The position numbers were made by a program, and so were the translations under genes. From Nocardia sp. NRRL S-836 (GTDB taxonomy: Bacteria > Actinomycetota > Actinomycetes > Mycobacteriales > Pseudonocardiaceae), in contig NZ_LGDY01000134.1 of NCBI RefSeq assembly GCF_001279525.1, positions 1 to 44,058 on the forward strand: a stretch of DNA of 44,058 bases, given 5' to 3'. How positions within the stretch are numbered: position 1 is the first letter of the stretch; each line of letters starts with the position of its first letter. Under the pieces are notes generated by a model that saw nothing but the letters and a program-made list of their open reading frames with translations, was not told the origin of the DNA and did not search any database. This document shows, piece after piece, positions 24,663 through 30,615 of this stretch.

Positions 24663-25358
24663 CTAGCGCTGCCACCACTTCTTGCGGACCACGTCCGTGA
24701 TCACGCAGGTGATGTTGTCGGGGCCGCCGTTGCCGTTGGCCAGCGCCACAAGCTGCCAGGCGGCCTCCGTGCCGTCCGGTGTGGACATCAGGACCTCGTG
24801 GACGTCGGCGAGGTCCGCGTAGTCGGTGAGGCCGTCGCTGCACAGCAGGTAGCGGTCGTCCAGGTGCGCCTGGTGCCAGGAGAGGTCCGGGTCGTGCGAG
24901 TTGCCGGACTGCAGGGCCCGCAGCACGTATGCGCGACGCGGGTGGCCGGCGGCCTGTTCCGGTGTCAGCCGGCCGGCGTCGACGAGAGCCTGCACCATGG
25001 TGTGGTCGTGGGAGAGCTGGCGCAGCTCGCCCTCCCTCAGCACATACGCGCGGGAGTCGCCGATGTGGGCCAGCTGGAAGGCGAGACCCTCCCAGCGCAT
25101 CGCCGTGAGCGTGGTGCCGGTGCCCTGCGGGGCCTCCTCATCAAGCCTGCGCGCGATCTCCGCCACGGCCGGGCCGAGGTCGCCCTGCCAGTGCGCGAGG
25201 ACGTCCACCGCGATCGCGCTCGCGAGCTCGCCGTGCTCGTGGCCGCCCATCCCGTCGGCCACGGCCTGCAGGTCGGCGCGGACGTACACCGAGTCCTCGT
25301 TCTGCTCACGGACCAGCCCGGGATCGGTGGCCACGGCGATGCGCAGCTCGTGTGTCAT
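24663..25358 (-). CDS. PP2C-family (PPM) serine/threonine protein phosphatase
   Basis: A 231-residue cytosolic metal-dependent phosphatase. All core motifs are visible: REQNEDS, VADGMGGHEHGE (metal-binding Asp), GTGTTLTAM, HIGDSRAYVL, LSHDHT, CSDGLTDY and GGPDNITCV. There is no membrane anchor. Homologues such as PstP reverse Hanks-kinase phosphorylation, and a kinase gene lies 1.6 kb away past the methyltransferase. The ATG is 6 nt from a possible -10 (TCTACT on the minus strand), with the -35 in the inverted repeat at 25374-25394. The transcript is thus probably leaderless and coregulated with the divergent methyltransferase. Short partial duplications of its 3' end lie just downstream. Confidence 0.93.
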   Translation of the reverse strand: MTHELRIAVATDPGLVREQNEDSVYVRADLQAVADGMGGHEHGELASAIAVDVLAHWQGDLGPAVAEIARRLDEEAPQGTGTTLTAMRWEGLAFQLAHIGDSRAYVLREGELRQLSHDHTMVQALVDAGRLTPEQAAGHPRRAYVLRALQSGNSHDPDLSWHQAHLDDRYLLCSDGLTDYADLADVHEVLMSTPDGTEAAWQLVALANGNGGPDNITCVITDVVRKKWWQR

Positions 25359-25373
25359 GACACCAGTAGATCA

Positions 25374-25394
25374 CTTGTGAAGTCACTTCACAAG
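25374..25394. promoter_or_regulatory. Perfect 21-bp inverted repeat with divergent promoters
   Basis: Arms CTTGTGAAGT and ACTTCACAAG flank a single C. On the + strand TTGTGA (25375-25380), 17 nt and TACGGT (25398-25403) make a promoter whose start point falls on the ATG at 25411. On the minus strand TTGTGA (25393-25388), 17 nt and TCTACT (25370-25365) point to the phosphatase ATG at 25358. Each arm thus supplies one -35 box. One dimer bound here would control both genes. The N-terminal HTH of the methyltransferase is the nearest candidate binder. Confidence 0.7.
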
Positions 25395-25410
25395 CAATAC
25401 GGTTGTGAAC

Positions 25411-26823
25411 ATGGATGAGACGGTGAACGCCGGTGACATAGCGCGCCTGGCAGACGTCGGCCGTGCGGCCGTGTCGAACTGGCGCCGGCGCTTCGAGGAC
25501 TTCCCGGTTCCCGTCGGCGGCACGGCCTCCAGTCCGTTGTACCTGCTGCGCGACGTGGAGGCATGGCTGCGTCGCAACGGCAAGCCGTTCCGCGTCTCCC
25601 CCGCCGACCGCATCTGGACCCAGCTCCGCACCGTCGACGACCTCAAGCTCGGTCCCGCGCTGCTGGCGGTGGAGGCCGACGCGGCGACGTTCGAGTTCCT
25701 CCACGAGCGGTACGCGGCCGCCCACTCCCGCCTGCTGAACCCGACCCCGCCGGAGATCGCGCGGTTGATGATCTCCCTGACCGAGGCCCACGACGGCACG
25801 GTCACCGATCCCGCGTGCGGCACCGGCTCGTTGCTGAAGCTGGCCGGCGCGCGCCGCAAGGTCGGCCAGGAGCTCGACCCCGTGCTGGCCGCGATCGCTC
25901 GCCGCCGCATGCCCGACGCCTTCGTGGTGGACGGTGACTCGTTGCGCCACAACGGCATCATCGAGAAAGCCGACGCCGTGCTGTGCGACCCGCCGTGGCA
26001 CGACCGCGGGTGGGGCCACGAGGAGCTGATCGGCGACCCGCGCTGGACCCACGGCCAGCCCCCGCGCGGCGAACCCGAGCTGGCCTGGGCCCAGCACTGC
26101 CTGTCGCTGGCCAAGCCCGGCGCGTCCGTCGCGATCCTGATGCCTTCCGCCGCGGCCTCCCGCCGGGCAGGCAAACGCGTGCGCGGCAACCTCCTGCGCG
26201 CCGGCGCCGTGACCGCGGTGATCACCGTGCAACCCGGCCGCGACCTGTGGCTGCTGCGCCACCCGCACCCGAGCGACCGCGCGCCGGAACACGTGACGCT
26301 GCTCGACTCCCCCGACTCGGTCGACCTGCCGGAGTCGCTCGAACCGAACACCCGCGTGCTCGACCTGCTCGACGACGACGTCGACCTGAGCCCCGGCCGC
26401 CTGCGCGGCCAGCACGGCCGCGCCTACGTCGAAAGCCGCGCGAAGTACGCGATGCCCGATCCCCCGGAACTCCACGACCGCGCCCTCCCCCCGATGACCA
26501 CCATCGGCGACCTGCTCCGCGCGGCCCCCGGCTCGCACGTGGTCACCTCCCCGACCGGCGCGACCTACGAGATCGATCCCACCCGCCTCGACCCCGACTA
26601 CCTGGCGGGCCTGCTACGCGCCGCGCTCGCCCGCACCCCCACCGGCTCGACCCGCCTGGACGTCCGCCGCACCCAGGTCCCCTCACTCCCACTCGACGAA
26701 CAACGCCGGTACGGCCGCGCCTTCTCCCAGCTCAGGGCCCTGGAGTCCAGCCTGGAGGGTGCCGCCGAACTGGTCCGTCTGGGCTACAATGGCCTACTGG
26801 GTGGTCAGATCGGCCCGGCGTAG
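25411..26823 (+). CDS. N6-adenine DNA methyltransferase (HsdM-like) with N-terminal HTH
   Basis: About 470 residues. Residues 8-60 form a small HTH (AGDIARLADVGRAAVSNWRRR, then YLLRDVEAWLRRNG). The methyltransferase core carries the SAM motif DPACGTG and the catalytic motif DPPW in VLCDPPWHDRGWGHEEL. HsdM proteins usually have NPPF. A family-typical ELAWAQHCLSLAKPGASVAILMP strand-helix follows. The C-terminal ~150 residues are a target-recognition-like or structural region. No hsdR or hsdS is nearby, so this is an orphan enzyme whose HTH could give specificity or autoregulation. The ATG at 25411 fits a leaderless start; GTG at 25405 is the alternative. A hallmark helper for DNA modification, or a regulator that kept the fold; catalysis is not proven. 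Confidence 0.85.
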   Translation: MDETVNAGDIARLADVGRAAVSNWRRRFEDFPVPVGGTASSPLYLLRDVEAWLRRNGKPFRVSPADRIWTQLRTVDDLKLGPALLAVEADAATFEFLHERYAAAHSRLLNPTPPEIARLMISLTEAHDGTVTDPACGTGSLLKLAGARRKVGQELDPVLAAIARRRMPDAFVVDGDSLRHNGIIEKADAVLCDPPWHDRGWGHEELIGDPRWTHGQPPRGEPELAWAQHCLSLAKPGASVAILMPSAAASRRAGKRVRGNLLRAGAVTAVITVQPGRDLWLLRHPHPSDRAPEHVTLLDSPDSVDLPESLEPNTRVLDLLDDDVDLSPGRLRGQHGRAYVESRAKYAMPDPPELHDRALPPMTTIGDLLRAAPGSHVVTSPTGATYEIDPTRLDPDYLAGLLRAALARTPTGSTRLDVRRTQVPSLPLDEQRRYGRAFSQLRALESSLEGAAELVRLGYNGLLGGQIGPA

Positions 26824-26988
26824 GAACCCACCACAAATGAACACGCACCGTGACCAAGCTTCACCCGATCAGGACGTCCGGATCCGCCGCCTCGTCCGCC
26901 TCGCTAATGAGGAAACGCGCGGACCCAGCGCCCCGGTCCCCCACGCGGACCAGCTCAGCCCGTCGCCGCCGCCGGTTAGGCTGCGCCG
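26824..26988 (+). promoter_or_regulatory. Spacer with leaderless promoter of the kinase gene
   Basis: TAGGCT (26977-26982) ends 6 nt before the GTG at 26989, a typical leaderless arrangement. The rest of the 165-bp spacer has no convincing gene. An in-frame 52-codon stretch from 26837 runs into the kinase and is probably chance. Confidence 0.45.
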
Positions 26989-27852
26989 GTGCTGATCGCC
27001 GACCGCTACGAGATCGACGACCTGCCGCTGGGCCGGGGAGGCATGGGCGCCGTGCACCGCGGCCGCGACCTGCGCCTGGATCGCCGCGTGGCGGTGAAAC
27101 TGCTGCAACTCCCCGGCAGCGACGACGAGGTCCAGCAACGCTTCACCCGCGAGGCCCGCATCGTGGCGAAGCTCGAACACCCCGGCGTCCCGGTGCTCTA
27201 CGACTTCGGCACCCACGACCAACGCCTGTTCCAGGTGATGCAGTTCGTGGACGGCGTCACCATCGCCGACCTGGTCGACGAGTTCGGCCCGCTGCCCGAG
27301 CCGTGGGCCGCCAACATCGCCGCCCAGACCGCGGCCGTGCTCGCCGCGGCCCACGACCACGGCATCTGCCACCGCGACCTCAAGCCCACGAACCTGATGC
27401 TCAGCCCCGACGGCGCCGTGAAGGTGCTCGACTTCGGCCTGGCCCTGCTGCGGGAGAGCGACGTGGCCCCGTTCAGCCGAGCCGGCCAGATCCTCGGGAC
27501 CCCGTCGTACATGGCACCCGAGCAGATCCAGCGCGGCGTCGCCGAGCCGCGCAGCGACCTGTACGCGCTGGGGTGCGTGCTGCACGAGATGCTGACCGGC
27601 GAGCAGCTGTTCACCGGGCCGACGGCGTACGCGGTGTTCGAGCGGCACGTGCGGGAGGTGCCGCGGGCCGTTGCGGGTGGGCTCAACGGGGTGGTGCAGC
27701 GGTTGCTGGCCAAGGAGCCGGAGGGGCGGCCGGGGTCGGCTCGGGAGGTTTTTGAGGCGTTGCAAGGGGTTTCGGGGGACTTGAGGCCGTTGCCGGGGTT
27801 TGTGGCCGAGGGGTCGACGGCGACGATGTATGCGAACGTGCAGCGGCGGTAG
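26989..27852 (+). CDS. Cytosolic Hanks-type serine/threonine protein kinase
   Basis: A 287-residue kinase with no membrane helix or extracellular sensor, hence close to the bare catalytic domain. The glycine loop GRGGMG is at 15-20, the ATP-binding Lys at 37 in VAVK, and the catalytic loop HRDLKPTN and DFG follow. The activation segment ends GTPSYMAPEQ, and SDLYALGCVLHEMLTG completes the fold. Most actinobacterial PknA/B-type kinases add a transmembrane helix and repeats; this one lacks them, so its regulation must come from partners. The PP2C phosphatase and the methyltransferase are immediate neighbours, so the pair may set a phosphorylation state, possibly on the methyltransferase. That link is inference. 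Confidence 0.93.
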   Translation: MLIADRYEIDDLPLGRGGMGAVHRGRDLRLDRRVAVKLLQLPGSDDEVQQRFTREARIVAKLEHPGVPVLYDFGTHDQRLFQVMQFVDGVTIADLVDEFGPLPEPWAANIAAQTAAVLAAAHDHGICHRDLKPTNLMLSPDGAVKVLDFGLALLRESDVAPFSRAGQILGTPSYMAPEQIQRGVAEPRSDLYALGCVLHEMLTGEQLFTGPTAYAVFERHVREVPRAVAGGLNGVVQRLLAKEPEGRPGSAREVFEALQGVSGDLRPLPGFVAEGSTATMYANVQRR

Positions 27853-27896
27853 AGGGGCCGGGCCGTGAGTGACCTGTTGCCTGGCGGAACTGTTGC

Positions 27897-28035
27897 AGAG
27901 CGCGGGTGAGCCACAGGTGGCGGGGCCGGCGCTGAGGGCGGTTGCGCCACAGGTGAGGCGGCTGCTGAGGGCGGGTGCGCCACTGGTGGCGGGGGCGTGG
28001 CACAGGTGGCCGGGCGTGGCACAGGTGGAGCGACG
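27897..28035. repeat. Degenerate CACAGG-headed repeat array 1
   Basis: CACAGG recurs at 27912, 27948, 28001 and 28020, with CACTGG at 27981. The following G-rich tail (GTGGCGGGGC-like) varies, and GCTGAGGGCGG appears twice. Spacings are 36, 33, 20 and 19 bp. Units are too degenerate to be CRISPR repeats. Confidence 0.55.
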
Positions 28036-28256
28036 CGAATAGCTGGGCGCGGGAAACTCCTGGCAGCGCGGAGACGGTTGAGCGGCACGAAACGCTCGCA
28101 TGGCGCCAAAACGGATACCGCGACCCCAGCTCAAGCGGTGTGAGGCATGCGATGCGGGGCAAGCGGTGCGGGGCGAGTCCACGCAGCGCGAGCCCACCCG
28201 GCGCAACGACAAGCGCGGCCCGAGCCCCACGCATACGAACATGCGCCAGCGCCGAA

Positions 28257-28460
28257 CACAGAGCGGCATCGACCACAGGACGGCATCAAGCACCAGCACC
28301 GCACCAACCAGGCAGCACAGGCCCCAAGGCGGCAACAAGCACAGGGCGGCACCGGCCCCACGGAAGCACCGAGCACAGGACGCCCACCAATCACAGAACG
28401 ACACCGAACACAAAACGCCACCAAGCCGAGAACAGCACCAAGCGCCGGGCGGCGTCACAA
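28257..28460. repeat. Degenerate 17-bp tandem array 2, nearly T-free on + strand
   Basis: About eleven units near the consensus CACAGGACGGCACCAAG, for example at 28257, 28274, 28392 and 28409, each 17 bp. Bases 28261-28440 contain only three T in 180. The array lies between the convergent kinase and glycosylase genes and reaches the glycosylase stop codon. RNA from the + strand would be C/A-rich and weakly structured. No coding frame is convincing. Bases 28036-28256 hold no gene; looser copies of the motif may extend into them. Confidence 0.65.
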
Positions 28461-29552
28461 CGGGATGCGGTTCACCTCGTGATCCCCGGTCGCCCACAGG
28501 TGCTGCACGGCGTAGGACCGCCAAGGCCGCCAAGCATCGGCACGGCGGGTCAGTGCGGCCGGAGTCGTCGGCAGGCCGAGTGACGCGGCGGCCAGTTTGA
28601 TGCCGAGGTCGGTGGGCAGGAAGGCGTCGGGGTCGCCGAGGGCGCGCATTGCGATGGATTCCACGGTCCACGGGCCGAAGCCGGGGAGGGCGTGGAGGGT
28701 GGCGCGGACGGTTGTGGGGTCGGCGGTGGGGGTGAGGTCCACTTCGGACTCCAGGGCTTCGAGCAGGGCGGTCATGGTGGTGCGGCGGGAGGTGGGGACG
28801 GCCAGGGCTGCCGGGTCGAAGGACAGGGGGAAGAGGTGCAGGTCGGCCACCGGGGTGCCGAAGCGTTGCACCAGGCGGGCGGCGTGGGTGCGGGCGGCCG
28901 CGGTGGAGACCTGTTGGCCCAGGACGGCTCGGATCGCGAACTCCGGGCCGTTGACGGTGCGGGGGACGCGGCGGCCGGGGGCCTTGAGCACCAACGGTTT
29001 CAGCAACGGGTCCTGGGCGAGGTCCGTGTCGATGGTGTCGGGGTCTGCGTCGAGGTCGAGGAGGAAGCGGCACTGGGCCACGGCGGTGGCCAGGTCGCGG
29101 GGGTCGGAGAGGGAGAAGAGGGCCGCTATGTGGTCGGGGCGCGGGGTGAGGGCCGCTATCGCCGGGCCGTGGGGGAGGCGGAGGGTGCGGCGGGAGGGGT
29201 TGTCGCGCCATTCCTCCACTCCGGGGACGGCGGTGGCGATCAGGTGGCCGAAGAGGTTGTCGGGGTGCAGCGGCGGGCGGAACGGCAGGCGCAGCGGGAC
29301 CTGGTGGGTGAGCGGGCCGAGTGGGGGTAGGGCGCGGCCGGCGGTGAAGGCTCGGGAGAGGGTGCGGGCGTCGGCGCCCAGTGCGGTTGTGAGGTGGTGT
29401 CGCAAGTGGCTGGTGGTGCAGCCCAGGTGCGCCGCCAGTGCGGTGGTGCCGACGTGGTCGAGGAAGCCGTCGGCGAGCAGAAGTGTTGCGCGCGCAACGA
29501 GATCGTCGGGGCTGTGAACCGCGGGAGGGCGCGCCGACGTGAAGTGGTGCAT
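28455..29552 (-). CDS. alkA: DNA-3-methyladenine glycosylase II, shortened Ada/AlkA type
   Basis: A 365-residue base-excision enzyme that removes alkylated purines. The first 60 residues (DDLVARATLLLADGFLDHVGT, ALAAHLGCTTSHLRHHL) match the first half of the AraC-type HTH in Ada-AlkA fusions. AlkA_N follows (LRLPFRPPLHPDNLFGHLIATAVPGVEEW in outline), then the helix-hairpin-helix glycosylase: RAVLGQQVST, LPGFGPWTVESIAMRAL and the catalytic Asp in FLPTDLGI. The usual Ada zinc domain and second HTH half are absent. DNA repair therefore seems intact while alkyl-sensing is lost. I start at the ATG 29552, which directly precedes the HTH; 29603 is possible. The stop lies inside a tandem repeat array. 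Confidence 0.87.
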   Translation of the reverse strand: MHHFTSARPPAVHSPDDLVARATLLLADGFLDHVGTTALAAHLGCTTSHLRHHLTTALGADARTLSRAFTAGRALPPLGPLTHQVPLRLPFRPPLHPDNLFGHLIATAVPGVEEWRDNPSRRTLRLPHGPAIAALTPRPDHIAALFSLSDPRDLATAVAQCRFLLDLDADPDTIDTDLAQDPLLKPLVLKAPGRRVPRTVNGPEFAIRAVLGQQVSTAAARTHAARLVQRFGTPVADLHLFPLSFDPAALAVPTSRRTTMTALLEALESEVDLTPTADPTTVRATLHALPGFGPWTVESIAMRALGDPDAFLPTDLGIKLAAASLGLPTTPAALTRRADAWRPWRSYAVQHLWATGDHEVNRIPL

Positions 29553-29691
29553 GCCGTCAACACTGCACCACGGCGGCGCCGAACGCTGGCGGGAAAGGGA
29601 CATCCTTCTGACGGGGCCAACCGGGTGACCTGCTTCGCGATGCGAACGGGCCTGGATACGCTGGCTGCTACGCCGTTGCAGCAGGACCAGA

Positions 29692-30411
29692 TCAGCAGGG
29701 AAGGGCGGCGTCGCGTGCGATGAGGGCGGCTTGGACGCGGTTGTCGCAGCGCAGTTTGGTCAGCAGGCGGCTGACGTGGGCCTTGATCGCCCCCTCCGAC
29801 AGGTACATGAGGCGTGCGATGCGGGCGTTCGCCATGCCCTGCGCGAGGTACACCAGCACCTCCTGCTCCCGCCGGGTGAGCAGGCTGATGCGGTTGCGCG
29901 CGGCGTCGCGGCGTTCCGAGTCGGCGCCGGTGAAGTGGTCGACGAGGGCGCGGGTCGCGGACGGGGAGAGGACCGCCTCGCCGGCCGCGACGGCGCGGAC
30001 GGCGTTCACCAGCGCGTCGGGCTCGCCGTTCTTGAACAGGAAACCGGCGGCTCCCGCGCGCAACGCGGGAAACAGCAGTTCTTCCGTGTGCGGAGTACAC
30101 AGCATGATCACCTGTGTACCGGGTACATGCCTGCGGACCATGCGCACCGCGGCCAGGCCCTCCATGCCGGGCATCGCGGCGTCCATCAGCAGGACCTGCG
30201 GGCGGTGCCGGCGGGCGAGCTCCAGTGCGCCGCTGGCGTCGCAGGCCTCGCCGGCCACCGTGATGGTGCCGGTGCGCTCCAGCACGCCGCGGACGCCGGT
30301 GCGGATCAGCACCTCGTCGTCGGCGATGCCGACGGTGATCGTGCGCGGTTTGTTCACCAGCTGCAGACCGCCGTTCGCCCACGAGGACGCAGTGCTCGTC
30401 GCCACCGTCAT
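29692..30411 (-). CDS. NarL-family response regulator, orphan
   Basis: A 239-residue protein. The receiver domain has the acidic pair ADDE, phosphoacceptor Asp in LLMDAAMPGM and the conserved Lys in GFLFKN. The position normally held by Thr/Ser (LTT) reads LCT, so the signalling switch residue is Cys or is shifted. The C-terminal LuxR HTH is LLTRREQEVLVYLAQGMANARIARLMYLSEGAIKAHVSRLLTKL in outline. No histidine kinase gene is next to it. I start at the ATG 30411 because AGGGAG lies 5 nt upstream; GTG 30417 overlaps that site. It diverges from the zinc-finger LuxR-type regulator across about 200 bp. Confidence 0.87.
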   Translation of the reverse strand: MTVATSTASSWANGGLQLVNKPRTITVGIADDEVLIRTGVRGVLERTGTITVAGEACDASGALELARRHRPQVLLMDAAMPGMEGLAAVRMVRRHVPGTQVIMLCTPHTEELLFPALRAGAAGFLFKNGEPDALVNAVRAVAAGEAVLSPSATRALVDHFTGADSERRDAARNRISLLTRREQEVLVYLAQGMANARIARLMYLSEGAIKAHVSRLLTKLRCDNRVQAALIARDAALPC

Positions 30412-30615
30412 ACGCACTCCCTGTCAGACCGGACCAGTCACCAGTTTGTCCCCGAACGAGGACCTCGGGAAGGCAGGCATAACAAGCGCCGGGCGAACCG
30501 TCTCGCGCACCGCGAGGTGTAACGGGTTGCACGCGGCAACGCCCTGCCCTCCACCTGCGGTAACACCGGTCCGAGACGGTGACGGCCTGCCGTTACGGCT
30601 GGAGGAGACACGCCC
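30412..30615. promoter_or_regulatory. Divergent promoter region between the two LuxR-type regulators
   Basis: 204 bp without a gene. GCCGTTACGGC (30589-30599) is palindromic about a central T, and related TAACGGG and GGTAACACC segments lie upstream. They could be sites for either regulator. GGAGGAG 8 nt before the ATG at 30616 is the ribosome site for the + gene. Confidence 0.35.

Noticed and set aside
25411..26823. Type I restriction-modification locus
   Set aside because: No HsdR or HsdS homologue lies in the window, and the motif is DPPW, not NPPF.
26837..26995. 52-codon gene between methyltransferase and kinase
   Set aside because: It has no ribosome site, runs into the kinase start and shows composition expected by chance in this high-GC spacer.
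24663..27852. Complete BREX/Pgl or DISARM system
   Set aside because: No PglX, PglZ, BrxC, helicase or nuclease gene is linked; only kinase, phosphatase and a small methyltransferase are shared in kind.
28036..28256. Gene between the two arrays
   Set aside because: Open frames there have no ribosome site, biased composition and no homology I can recognise.
27897..28460. CRISPR array
   Set aside because: Units are degenerate, 17-36 bp, with no constant repeat and no spacers of uniform length; no cas gene is present.
26869..29211. 780-codon minus-strand frame spanning the kinase and repeat region
   Set aside because: It crosses a validated kinase gene and two repeat arrays and has no recognisable domain.
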